Assembly: GCA_038238185.1 (NCBI GenBank)
Contig: JBBRXY010000007.1
Location: forward strand, 1-64,000
From: DATAQC01 sp038238185
GTDB taxonomy: Bacteria > Actinomycetota > Acidimicrobiia > Acidimicrobiales > AC-14
Length of the DNA: 64,000 bases
Direction of reading: 5' to 3'
A program made the translations under genes and the position numbers. Every line of letters begins with the position of its first letter. The stretch's first letter is position 1. Below are positions 33,801-42,111 of this stretch, one piece after another. Under the pieces are notes generated by a model. It was not told where the DNA came from, did no database searches, and worked only from the letters and a program-made list of their open reading frames with translations.

Positions 33801-35606
33801 CGGGAGTTGGTCGCCGTCGGTATCGGGTTGGATGGCCGACGTGCGGAAGAAGGTGACCTCCAAGCCGTCGCTCAGACCGTCTAGATCCGAGTCCTGCAAC
33901 GTCGGGTCGCTGAAGATGTCGTTGAACTCCACGGAGTCCGACAGCCCGTCGTCGTCGGTGTCGTCGTCGCGTGGGTCGGTCGTCAGCGACTTCTCCTGAA
34001 AGTCGTTCAGGCCGTCGCCGTCGGTGTCGGCCGTGGTGGGGCTGCTGGTCACCTGCCTCGATGTCGTCGTCCCGTTGGTCAGGCTGACCAACACCGTCCA
34101 ACCCCGCGCCTCCTCGTTGTCGGACAGCCCGTCTCCGTCGGTGTCGACCCTCTCGTCGCCTGCCGGAGGGGTGCCGGCGAAGATGGCGCTGGTGGGGTCG
34201 ACCAACACCCCTCCGATGATGACTCGGTCGGCGAGCGGCCTCCCGACCAGGCTGGTGACACCGGCTACCTTGGCCCGGTACGTGACCTCGTTCTGGGACA
34301 GCGTAGTCAGCTCCACGGTTAACCGGTCCGATTCCACGAACCTGACCGCCGTCACCGCGACCGCGCCCACTTCGGGATTGACGTTCTCCTGGAGCACCGA
34401 ATAGCGGGTGGCAGTCAGGGCGTCGTCGGCCATGGGCTCGCTGAACTGCACGAGCACCGTCGTGTTGCCGGTCGACCCGGCGCTGGTGACGGTGGGGCGC
34501 TGGTCGTCGAGAACCACCGTCCCCGTGAACGACGCACTGGCCGCGCCCGGGTCGATGCCGTTGCCATCGACGTCGGTGAAGCCGCTGGCGGTGACGGTGT
34601 AGCCGACCTGATAGAGGCGGCCGGTGCTCAACAACACCTGTGTCGATCCGTTCATGAGCGTGGCCCCCCGGACGAAGAGGCCGGGACTGGACGAGTACCG
34701 CAGGGGGTCGGCGGCCGCCGAGCTGAGCGGCTTGCTGAACGTGAGGACGACTTCTGTCGGCCCCTGGGGCGTGGCACTCAGAAGCTTGGGCGCCTCCGCC
34801 GTCGACGTGGCCACGAAGTGGCGGACGGCTTCCGGGAGGACCACCGCGACGTCGCCCATGGTTCCCCACGCCACCGTCGGGCCGCCCTGCACGTACCAGA
34901 CGCCGCTCGAGGGCCGAAGCACGGCCATGTCGGTCCCGCCGTTGCCGTCGTAGTCGCCAGGCACCGGGATGTCACCGACGGTGCCCCAGGCGAGGGTGGC
35001 GCCGCCGTGAACGAACCAGAGCCCGTTCGAGGGTCGGAACACAGCGACATCCGTGTGGCCGTTGCCGTCGTAGTCGCCGGGGACGGGGATGTCGCCCCCC
35101 GTTCCCCAGGCCAATGCTGCGGCCCCTTGGACGAACCAGTATCCGTTCGACGGCCGGTACACGGCGATGTCCGCGCGCCCGTTGCCGTCATAGTCGCCGG
35201 GAACAGGAACGTCGCCCGTGGCGCCGAACGCCACCGTCGGGCCGTTTTGCACGTACCAGACACCGGTGGACGGACGGAACACGGCGATGTCGGTACCGCC
35301 GCTGCCGTCGTAGTCGCCGGGGACGGCGATATCGCCCGCGGCGCCAAAGCTGGTCGCCGCGCCGTCGTGCATCAACCAGACGCCGGTCGAGGGACGGAAC
35401 ACCGCTACGTCGGTATGCCCGTCGTTGTCGAAGTCGGCGGGCCGAGCAGGGGCCGCTGCGGCCGCCGGCGACAACGTGGTCGCCAACGACGAGGTGAGAA
35501 CGATGACGGACATGACCAGCAGCGCGGCCAATGGCGGAGAACCTCGGCGTGCGTGGCCCATAGGACCACGCGCAAGCGCGTGCAGTTGGCGGAACCAGCC
35601 GGCCAT
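30831..35606 (-). CDS. Secreted binary-toxin-B / protective-antigen-like protein with FG-GAP and calcium repeats
   Basis: 1591 residues. A long signal peptide ends near residue 52. Residues about 57-257 hold five repeats of 40 residues (DYDGNGRADIAVYRPSNGYW type), the FG-GAP/VCBS kind. Two Ig-like adhesion domains follow (about 270-480), then thrombospondin type 3-like calcium repeats (DTDGDGLSD). Residues about 629-875 resemble the pore-forming domain of anthrax protective antigen: a S/T-rich strand region (TQSRTIEVGSKIATTIGTEL) and a segment ending TARVAIDYGG. Further calcium repeats, a TLRDGLHAMGL segment like the heptamerisation domain, and a C-terminal beta domain follow. Whether it forms pores is inferred; no enzymatic toxin partner is seen nearby. 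Confidence 0.8.
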   Translation of the reverse strand: MAGWFRQLHALARGPMGHARRGSPPLAALLVMSVIVLTSSLATTLSPAAAAAPARPADFDNDGHTDVAVFRPSTGVWLMHDGAATSFGAAGDIAVPGDYDGSGGTDIAVFRPSTGVWYVQNGPTVAFGATGDVPVPGDYDGNGRADIAVYRPSNGYWFVQGAAALAWGTGGDIPVPGDYDGNGHTDVAVFRPSNGLWFVHGGATLAWGTVGDIPVPGDYDGNGGTDMAVLRPSSGVWYVQGGPTVAWGTMGDVAVVLPEAVRHFVATSTAEAPKLLSATPQGPTEVVLTFSKPLSSAAADPLRYSSSPGLFVRGATLMNGSTQVLLSTGRLYQVGYTVTASGFTDVDGNGIDPGAASASFTGTVVLDDQRPTVTSAGSTGNTTVLVQFSEPMADDALTATRYSVLQENVNPEVGAVAVTAVRFVESDRLTVELTTLSQNEVTYRAKVAGVTSLVGRPLADRVIIGGVLVDPTSAIFAGTPPAGDERVDTDGDGLSDNEEARGWTVLVSLTNGTTTSRQVTSSPTTADTDGDGLNDFQEKSLTTDPRDDDTDDDGLSDSVEFNDIFSDPTLQDSDLDGLSDGLEVTFFRTSAIQPDTDGDQLPDGKEVNLANRNPKVADLPKPALEIGDMRLDLDVRFLENTSTETKQVQEKTATATLAQSDKKEFSNTQSRTIEVGSKIATTIGTELTVGAEASSSPSASVEEKLTTSTTNEQSFSSSFTSSFTETSSRETQRSHQDSLRTQAQIAAGSTLTREVKGARAQVGVILKGDGDIAFNIRNLQISALIQDPQNPARLTPIATLLPDSEPAGGFNLGPLVPQRGPILFSNDQVFPQLVEDLMRNPRGVVFRFANYDIVDELGRNFAFTSQEINDRTARVAIDYGGFDSDNDGLGDSSEIKRVATGIGRVVDTNGNGVIDEGDPTADPPVPPDRRVVFDENGHQVGITLRDGLHAMGLREYDETVTPTASLTQAEIDSSYSVRKYQKPDGEKREIVLRVRRTQVEVGVRNEWLILTPTGIDRTLTLDDVILQPGGSITLGFLQDKDRDAMPALMESLNNCSDIAKDSDGDGLDDRFETLVGWTVRTERGSRDVRSRCSAADTDNDGLTDSAEAPGVLQYDEEGLILFDTNHKPKRQDPGSGDEVDRAIIDPVTNPTSADTDLDGLTDSYELTPRKVLLRSPPNPTGTSTDLLVTSPEHFDSDGDTGSDGVEEAVGGNPRLPDYQNFGDTDGDGLVNAQEDTVYSVTVVPVQPRVKAVNQACDSVCDEQQPLPPRPVRSDKTKADTDGDGLSDPEERTLGLDPTMSDTDADGLSDFEEVRGFTLRNLGIVKTNPLDADTDNDKRSDGEEADRGGKMIVRVVGAAPYQAFSDPTDPDADFDQFVDGDEATWGSDPAKYNTDGDNRSDYSEMTAGRRLLVPDLRVVARFAIIEMTQDGEPGNDAGDFYFDLGVLRPDPANAFVLGLTSRSSDPQSANFRPCANNDDSVCRSGDSVLQIQTGHTLFADPERTADAGGISTTPDQYEQFVVSGSLREFDGAGVDCQVKFPERLFPPEDSGVVEGPDLKPGVHSLALHRQTSCNFGLPHQMELTLKISYTAD
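34840..35440 (-). repeat. Five tandem 120-bp FG-GAP repeats
   Basis: Inside the giant secreted protein gene, blocks of 120 bases encode DYDGxGxTDxAVxRPSxGxW repeats. The copies are similar enough at DNA level (for example GTCGCCGGGGACGGGGATGTC recurring) to suggest recent internal duplication. FG-GAP units normally build calcium-binding beta-propeller blades; five is fewer than the usual seven. Confidence 0.8.
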
Positions 35607-35709
35607 CTCGTCCTCCCCAAGTCCCGAGGTCGAGCCCCCCGGCTCGCCTCATCCCCAAGACGAGTATCCGGTGGACGGGTCTCGTCTTCACCACCGGAAC
35701 CGGTGATAG

Positions 35710-35976
35710 TTAAGGGGGCGGTGCCGACCCGGCCGGCCTGTCGACCTGGCCTCTGGCGGCGTTGACCGCGGCCATGAGCTCGATCCAACCGACGAAGGCC
35801 GTCTCGCACTCGCCCCCTTCGACGATGATGGCTCCGGTGATCGGCTCCCTCTGCCCAACAACGACTCTCAGCACGACGTTGGCGCTGACGGTAGGTCGGG
35901 CGCCGTCAGTTGGCGACATCGTTCGACCCTGTTCCCCGCCATGCCCCGGGGCAACCCCGATACCGGTGATTTTCAA
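35710..35976 (-). CDS. Small conserved protein coupled to the LuxR regulator
   Basis: 88 residues. The core, TVSANVVLRVVVGQREPITG followed by AIIVEGGECETAFVGWIELM, reads as a small beta-alpha domain. Its ATG at 35976 overlaps the stop of the LuxR gene (ATGA), so the two are translationally coupled. I do not recognise a named family. It could be a small partner or sensor for the regulator; that is inference from the overlap only. Confidence 0.6.
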   Translation of the reverse strand: MKITGIGVAPGHGGEQGRTMSPTDGARPTVSANVVLRVVVGQREPITGAIIVEGGECETAFVGWIELMAAVNAARGQVDRPAGSAPPP

Positions 35977-38774
35977 GCCGACGGGTCCGCGGCCCCGGCC
36001 ACCGCCGCCGACACGTCATCGAGGTCGAGCGTCATCAGTTGGCGGCGCGACGTCAGCCCCAGCTTGGCGTAGACGTGCTTCAGGTGCGACTCGATGGTAT
36101 TGCCGGAAAGGTGAAGGCGAGTGGCGATGACGGCGTTGCTGTGGCCGTCCGCCGCCTGCCTGGCCACCCGCAGCTCGGCGTCGGTGAGGCGGTGGCGGTC
36201 TTCCGGACCCCGCCGCCGCCTACCTCCCGCCAGCTTTAGCTCCGCATGCGCCGTTTCCGCCAGCGATCGCGCCCGGCATGCTTCCGCCAAGGTGAGTGCT
36301 TGGGCGAACATCGGCCGGGCCTCGACCGCTCGGCCCCGGCGACGGAGGAAGGAGCCGAGGGCGAGAAGCGCCTCGACGCGGAACAAGGGCAGTTCGCCGT
36401 CGTCGAGGAGCCCCAGGGCGGCGCGGAAACGGGCCTCGGCCGCCTCGTCGTCTCCGTCGTCCCATGACACCCGGGCACTACCGAGCGCAGCGGCGATAGC
36501 GGGCCACCGACAGGGGAGTCGGGTCGCTCGTTCCTCCAACCACCCGACGACCCGGACGGCGTCAGCCTTGCGCTCGGCGGCGAGATGAGCAGCGACGGCA
36601 TGCGCGGCCCACTGGACGTGGCATGGCTCGTCGATGCCCACCGCACGAGTGATCGTCTCGGTCTTGAGAAACATGTCCGAGGCGGACGCATCGCCCTGCC
36701 ACAGCATGTTGAGACCCAGGATGTGCGACATCCACAGTTCGGCAAACCAATGACCGGGGGCCGACTCTCGGCCTCTTGTGCAGTAGGTGGTGCTCTCCTC
36801 GAAGTGACCCATCCATGCCAGCGCCTCGGCTCGCACGAGGTAGGCGTACGGCAGCACCGCCGGCGTCAGGTCGGCGAACTCCTCTGCTCGGACAGCCTCG
36901 TCCAGCGCCTCTCCCAGCCGGCCACGACGAATCGCCAGGTTGGCGATGTGGATCGAGACCGTCGCCGCGGCGTTGGCCGCGCCGGCCCGTTCGAGGGCAT
37001 CGCGGGCGCGCTCGAACGCGTCTTGGGACTGCTGATAGCGACCGGCGTAGTTTTCGTTCATGGCGAACTGGTAGACGCTCGCCCAGGGCCAGGTGAGGTC
37101 ACCCGGATCGAGCGCCTCCGCCCCCGGGGTCTGCTCTAGCGAACTGCGCACGCAATCGGTGTATTCGAGCCCTGCAGGGTCACCCGACTCGAGGGCCAGG
37201 TGGCCCCAGGTCGCGTCGGCGCGCTGGCGAAGCACGCCATCGCCCTGGCGGGCAAGCTCGCGGGCACGGGCCGCCAGCGGCAGGGCCCGGGATGGGCCAC
37301 CCGCCAACCACGCGCTCAGCGACTGGTCGAGGAGTGGCTGGACGGCGCATACCGGGTCGTTCTCGACGGCGATGGTGACGGCGCGGTCGAGCGCAGCCTC
37401 GCCGTGGTCGGCGGCTCCCGTGAAGTAGTAGGCGCGGCCGAGCGCACGCAGGCCGCTGACGCGATGCTGCCAGTCAAGGTCCGGGTCTTTGAGCAGACGT
37501 CCGCACGTGGTGGCCGCATCTTCCATGCGCCCACTGGCGCTCAGGGCTTCACAAAGCGAAAGAAGAAGCTCCGGAGCGGCCCGATCACCGGCGAATCGCA
37601 CGGCGGTCTCGAGCGCCCGGGCCGCGACCGTCACTGCCCCGGCCCCGAACGCCGCGAGCCCGGATCGGGTGAGCACCGCGACGGCGCGTTCGTCCCCTAT
37701 GAGATCGGCACGCGTGGCGTGGGGACATGCCTCTTGGTCGAGGCCGCGGTCGGCCAGGAGATGAAAGTAGCGGGCGTGGAGACGCCGGCGCACGGCGGGC
37801 GCCATGTCGTCGTAGACGGCCTGGGCAAAGAGAGGATGGGTGAAGCGCACGTTGCTCTCGCCTACGTCGATGGTCAGGCCGCTGCGGCTCAGAGCGTCCA
37901 GGGCACGGTCGACCTCGTCCTCCGTGAGCCTGGCCACCTCCCCCGCCAGCTCGGGCCGGAAAGTCATGCCCGAAACGCTGGCGGCACGGGCGACGACCAT
38001 GCTCGTCCGGTCCAGCCCGGCGAAGCGGGACAGGAGGATGTGCTCGGCCAGCGCTCCCGAGTCGGCTCCGAGGTCGGGGATCTCCTCGTGGCGATCGAGC
38101 GCCATGGCCACCTGCTCGACGAGGAGCGGGTTGCCCCGGCACAGCGCCCAGGCCCGCCGCTGGGTAGAGGCGGTAACCGCTAGGCGCGCCCGGCGCGCCA
38201 GCAAGGCCGCCGCCGACGGACGGGTCAGTGGCTCCAGCCGTTGCCGGGCGGCGTAGCCGCGCTCGACGAGCTCCCCGCAGATGTCGTCGGCAGTCGAAGG
38301 CCACGGACGGAGAGTGCCGATGAGGGCGACGGCGAGGCCTCCCATGCGGCGAACGAGGAAGGCAAGAACACTGAGGGAGTCGACGTCGGCCCAGTGCAGG
38401 TCGTCGAGGGCAAGCACAAGGGGCGGTCCGGAACGGTTCTGCAACCACCGGAAGACCCGGAAGTGGGGCGACGACAATTCGGCGAACGGATCCAGGACCG
38501 CGCCCGGGAGATCGACACGGTAGCCCTCGAGCCCTTCGAGGGCCTGCGTCAGTATGCCGAACGGCAGGTTGGCCTCCATCTCGTTTCCACGGGCGACGCC
38601 CACGTGCATGTCGCCACCCGCCTGAACCCGGGCCTCGTCGAGCAGCGAGGTCTTGCCCAGACCTGGCTCGCCGACGATGAAGACGGCACCGCCGGCGCCC
38701 GCGCGGGCTGCGGCGAGGACCTCCCCGATCGCGGCGCGAACCTCGTCACGCTCCAACAGGACCCCCGCCGTCAC
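35973..38774 (-). CDS. LuxR-family regulator with ATPase domain (LAL type)
   Basis: 933 residues, GTG start. N-terminal STAND/AAA-like ATPase: Walker A VGEPGLGKTS (34-43), Walker B LVLALDDLHWAD (about 120-131). A long helical TPR-like middle region covers about residues 350-840. The C-terminal LuxR helix-turn-helix is LTDAELRVARQAADGHSNAV, then IATRLHLSGNTIESHLKHVY, the DNA-reading helix. These large ATP-binding LuxR regulators activate antibiotic, maltose or other operons on ligand binding. The secreted protective-antigen-like gene lies downstream on the same strand and is a plausible target. Confidence 0.9.
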   Translation of the reverse strand: MTAGVLLERDEVRAAIGEVLAAARAGAGGAVFIVGEPGLGKTSLLDEARVQAGGDMHVGVARGNEMEANLPFGILTQALEGLEGYRVDLPGAVLDPFAELSSPHFRVFRWLQNRSGPPLVLALDDLHWADVDSLSVLAFLVRRMGGLAVALIGTLRPWPSTADDICGELVERGYAARQRLEPLTRPSAAALLARRARLAVTASTQRRAWALCRGNPLLVEQVAMALDRHEEIPDLGADSGALAEHILLSRFAGLDRTSMVVARAASVSGMTFRPELAGEVARLTEDEVDRALDALSRSGLTIDVGESNVRFTHPLFAQAVYDDMAPAVRRRLHARYFHLLADRGLDQEACPHATRADLIGDERAVAVLTRSGLAAFGAGAVTVAARALETAVRFAGDRAAPELLLSLCEALSASGRMEDAATTCGRLLKDPDLDWQHRVSGLRALGRAYYFTGAADHGEAALDRAVTIAVENDPVCAVQPLLDQSLSAWLAGGPSRALPLAARARELARQGDGVLRQRADATWGHLALESGDPAGLEYTDCVRSSLEQTPGAEALDPGDLTWPWASVYQFAMNENYAGRYQQSQDAFERARDALERAGAANAAATVSIHIANLAIRRGRLGEALDEAVRAEEFADLTPAVLPYAYLVRAEALAWMGHFEESTTYCTRGRESAPGHWFAELWMSHILGLNMLWQGDASASDMFLKTETITRAVGIDEPCHVQWAAHAVAAHLAAERKADAVRVVGWLEERATRLPCRWPAIAAALGSARVSWDDGDDEAAEARFRAALGLLDDGELPLFRVEALLALGSFLRRRGRAVEARPMFAQALTLAEACRARSLAETAHAELKLAGGRRRRGPEDRHRLTDAELRVARQAADGHSNAVIATRLHLSGNTIESHLKHVYAKLGLTSRRQLMTLDLDDVSAAVAGAADPSA

Positions 38775-38819
38775 CGCTCAATGCTCCCAGGGGGCATTGA
38801 AGCCGTCAATGGACCCTAA

Positions 38820-39991
38820 ATGTCGTACCCCATCTCTACGCTTGTCGCCGTGAACCTTTTCATGGGACTCGGCCTCGTGTCGGCTGCGGTCGCGCTGGCG
38901 GTCTGCGTGCTCCGGTACGAGCGGGGCCTGGCCCGACGGGTGGTGGCCGAGATTGCCCTGCACCACCGGCGCGACCAGGCGGCCACCGTCGGCAGCGTCA
39001 TCTCCGTAGCCAACGAGCGCCTCGGTGCCCACCGCGACATGGCGGCTCGGGAACTGCATGCCGACAAGACGCTCATCGACCGGCAACTCGGCGAGGTGAG
39101 GGGTGAACTGTCCCGGGTCACCGACCTGGTCCGCAGCCTGGAGCGCGACCGCGAGCAGAAGTTCGGCGACCTGGCCGGCCAGCTCCGTTCCACGGCCGAG
39201 CACACGGCGGCGCTGGCCGAGACGACCCGACAGCTCCGCCAGGCGTTGTCGAGCACGAAGGCCCGGGGCCAGTGGGGCGAACGGATGGCCGACGACGTCC
39301 TGCGCCTGGCCGGGATGATCGACGGGGTCAACTACCGCAAACAACGGGCCACCGAAGCAGGGGGAATCCCCGACTTCACGTTCCTCCTTCCCGGCGGTCA
39401 GGTCTGCTACATGGACGTGAAGTTCCCTCTCGACAACTACGTCCGCTTCGTCGAGGCCGATGCCGACTTCGACCGTCAACGCCACAAGAAGGCGTTTCTT
39501 GGCGATGTCCGAGATCGCGTGGTCGAACTGGCCGAGCGCGATTATTCGGCCACGGCGGATTCCGTCGACGTGGTGCTGCTCTTCATCCCCAACGAGCAGT
39601 TGTCCTGCTTCTCCAGGAACACGACGCCGGGGTGCTCGACGAGGCGATCCGCCGCAACATCGTCTTGTGCTCTCCACTGACCCTTTTCGCCGTGCTCGCG
39701 GTGATCCGCCAGGCGGCCGACAACTTCGTGATGCAGCGGAAGTCGACGGAGATCCTCGGGCTGCTGGATGGCTTTACCCGGCAGTGGGGGAGCTTCGTCG
39801 CCCAGATGGACAAGCTCGGCCGCCGGCTCGACGGGGCCCAGAGCGACTTCGAGTCGCTCGCCGGCATGCGCCGACGGCAGTTGGAGCGCCAGTTCGATCG
39901 GATCCACGACCTACGCGACCACCGAGGCACGACCCTCGAGACGGAGGTGGCTCGGCCGGAAACCGGAACCGACGCGGAAGCCTCGGCCTGA
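38820..39991 (+). CDS. rmuC: DNA recombination protein RmuC, frameshifted
   Basis: The first frame reads a membrane helix (residues 8-30), a coiled-coil region, then the RmuC nuclease-like core: QWGERMADDVLRLAGMIDGV, GIPDFTFLLPGGQVCYMDVK, FPLDNYVRF. After IPNEQLSCF (39609-39611) the expected LQEHDAGVLDEAIRRNIVLC continues one frame over, to the stop at 39991. Loss of one C after 39611 (TTCCTCC to TTCTCC) explains it. RmuC limits inversions at short repeats and is thought to have a restriction-like nuclease fold. Total length is about 390 residues if restored. An assembly error is as likely as a mutation. Confidence 0.87.
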
Positions 39992-40091
39992 CGGCGTAGG
40001 CCCCTTACGGGATGTCGCCGACCTGGCCGCACCGTCACATGGGCTGGCATCGACAATGGGCTGACCCACGTCGGTCAGGGACCAGGAGTAG

Positions 40092-40113
40092 GTGCTGCTT
40101 CGAAGGGCAGCAC
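40092..40113. terminator. Possible hairpin terminator between convergent genes
   Basis: GTGCTGC (40092-40098) and GCAGCAC (40107-40113) form a 7-bp stem with an 8-base loop, between the convergent rmuC and alcohol dehydrogenase genes. No T run follows on either strand, so support is weak. Confidence 0.3.
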
Positions 40114-40145
40114 GGCGGCGGAAGGCGCCGACATCGCCGAACACC

Positions 40146-41042
40146 TCAGGGAACGAGCAGGATCTTTCCGCGGGTGTGGCCGGTTTCCAGGAGCTCGTGG
40201 ACCCGTGCCGCGTCCTCCAGAGGGAAGCGGCCGGTGACGGTTACGCGTACCCGCCCCGAATCGATCGTCGCGGCGATCTCGGTCAGTCGGGCGGAGGTGA
40301 CTGTGGCCGAGAAATTACTCAACTCCACGCCGTCGCGTGCAACCGTCGAGCCGAATGCGGCGATCGTGACGGCCCGCCCGCCGTCGCGCAGGGCGGCAAC
40401 ACAGCCCTCCCAGGTGGGACCTCCCACGCAGTCAAAGGCGGCGTCCACTTCACCGGCCTCAGTGACCCAGTCGCCGTGGTAGTCGAGAACGGCGTCGGCA
40501 CCGATACTCCGCAGGAAGTCGTGGTTGGCGGGCTGGGCGGTGGCGATCACGTGAGCTCCTCGCACCTTGGCCAACTGCACGACGAAGGCGCCGACCCCAC
40601 CCGCCGCACCGGCCACGAGCACCCGGTCACCGTCGGTCAGACGCAGATGGTCGTCGATGCCCTCCAGCGCGGTCACCGCCCCGATGGGGACAGCTGCGGC
40701 CTCCATCAGGTCGATGGTGACCGGCGCCAGAGCCAGCTTGGCCGCGTCGGCACAGACGAACTCGGCGTAGCCCCCGGCGGGGCCGCCGTAGACGGCGTCA
40801 CCCAACGCCAGGCCGTCGACGCCGGCACCGAGGGCCTCGACCGTGCCCGAGGCCTCGGCGCCGGGGACATAGGGGAATTGTCGGGGCCCGAACAGGCCCT
40901 TCCGAGCCTTGGTGTCCCACGGACCGACACCTGCGGCGGCCACCCGTAGGAGGACCTGGCCGGGGCCGGCCTCGGGAAGCGGGAGATCGGTGACGCTCAG
41001 CACGGTCGGATCGCCGAAGGCGGTTACGGTCACTGCTCGCAC
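40146..41042 (-). CDS. Zinc-independent quinone oxidoreductase / MDR family dehydrogenase
   Basis: 298 residues from GTG 41042. N-terminal GroES-like domain (LPLPEAGPGQVLLRVAAAGV, YVPGAEASGTVEALGAGVDG) and a Rossmann domain with VLVAGAAGGVGAFVVQLAKV, the NADPH-binding AxxGGVG motif. The zinc-binding cysteines of true alcohol dehydrogenases are absent, pointing to a quinone-oxidoreductase-like enzyme. The upstream open frame overlaps the aldo/keto reductase on the other strand and was dropped. It is divergent from that gene with 72 bp between starts. Confidence 0.88.
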   Translation of the reverse strand: MRAVTVTAFGDPTVLSVTDLPLPEAGPGQVLLRVAAAGVGPWDTKARKGLFGPRQFPYVPGAEASGTVEALGAGVDGLALGDAVYGGPAGGYAEFVCADAAKLALAPVTIDLMEAAAVPIGAVTALEGIDDHLRLTDGDRVLVAGAAGGVGAFVVQLAKVRGAHVIATAQPANHDFLRSIGADAVLDYHGDWVTEAGEVDAAFDCVGGPTWEGCVAALRDGGRAVTIAAFGSTVARDGVELSNFSATVTSARLTEIAATIDSGRVRVTVTGRFPLEDAARVHELLETGHTRGKILLVP

Positions 41043-41114
41043 GGACGCCAGTCGAGCACTCCGACGCGAGGAAGGCGAATCTTGCCGACGGGGCGAGTGG
41101 GGTAGAACCCCCGA

Positions 41115-42086
41115 ATGGACCAGCGCACACTCCGCGACCTGACCGTCGCCGCTATCGGCCTCGGCTGCATGGGCATGTCCGAGTTCTACGGCGCAACTGA
41201 CGACGCCGAATCGGTCTCGGTGATCCACCGGGCCCTCGATCTCGGATGCAACTTCTTGGATACCGCCGACATGTACGGGCCGTTCACCAACGAGCGCCTG
41301 GTGGGCCGGGCGATCGCCGATCGTCGTCACGAGGTGGTTCTGGCTACCAAGTTCGGCAACGAGCGCCGGGAGGACGGGTCGTGGGTGGGTGTCAACGGAA
41401 GTCCCGACTACGTACGGGCCGCGTGTGACGCATCGCTCCAACGCCTCGGGATCGATCACATCGACCTCTACTACCAGCACCGGGTCGACCCGTCGGTGCC
41501 GATCGAGGACACGGTGGGCGCCATGGGCGAGCTCGTGACGGCCGGCAAGGTCGGTCACCTCGGGCTGTCCGAGGCGGGGGCGGACACGATCCGTCGGGCC
41601 GAGGCAACGCACCCGATCACTGCACTCCAGACCGAGTACAGCCTCTGGACGCGAGACGTAGAGGCCGACATCCTGCCGACGGTGCGCGAGCTGGGGATCG
41701 GTTTCGTGGCCTACAGCCCCCTGGGCCGGGGCTTCTTGACCGGCGCCTACCGTTCGGCCGCCGATCTACCCGACGGCGACTCCCGCTCCCACCGCTTTCC
41801 CCGTTTCGAGCATGGGAACTTCGACCGCAACCTCACCCTCGTCGATCGGGTGTCCGAATTGGCCGGGCGCAAGGGGTGTGCTCCGGGACAGGTGGCCCTG
41901 GCCTGGGTCCTGGCCCAGGGTCCCGACGTTGTGCCCATACCCGGCACCAAGCGGCGCGGCTACCTGGAGGAGAACGTCGCCGCTGCCGGGTTGGTCCTCG
42001 ACGCCGACGACCTGGCATGGATCGACGCCAACATCGGCCCGGCCAGTGGCGATCGCTACGCCGACATGAGTACCGTCAACCGCTGA
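41115..42086 (+). CDS. Aldo/keto reductase
   Basis: 323 residues. The catalytic tetrad is visible: Asp49 and Tyr54 (FLDTADMYGPFTNE), Lys79 (VLATKFG) and His in YYQHRVD. The C-terminal NADPH-binding region has PIPGTKRRGYLEENVAA. It belongs to the AKR branch that includes pyridoxal reductases and YajO/auxin-induced-like proteins; the substrate is unknown. It is divergent from the quinone oxidoreductase gene and is followed 25 bp later by the potassium channel gene. Confidence 0.92.
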   Translation: MDQRTLRDLTVAAIGLGCMGMSEFYGATDDAESVSVIHRALDLGCNFLDTADMYGPFTNERLVGRAIADRRHEVVLATKFGNERREDGSWVGVNGSPDYVRAACDASLQRLGIDHIDLYYQHRVDPSVPIEDTVGAMGELVTAGKVGHLGLSEAGADTIRRAEATHPITALQTEYSLWTRDVEADILPTVRELGIGFVAYSPLGRGFLTGAYRSAADLPDGDSRSHRFPRFEHGNFDRNLTLVDRVSELAGRKGCAPGQVALAWVLAQGPDVVPIPGTKRRGYLEENVAAAGLVLDADDLAWIDANIGPASGDRYADMSTVNR

Positions 42087-42111
42087 CGTTCTCGTAGGCC
42101 CTCGGTGATCG

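Noticed and set aside
31815..33884. Open frame of 689 codons on the plus strand
   Set aside because: Antisense to the giant secreted protein gene; composition rich in V, G and R as expected of a shadow frame.
37200..38183. Plus-strand open frame of 327 codons
   Set aside because: Antisense to the LuxR/ATPase regulator.
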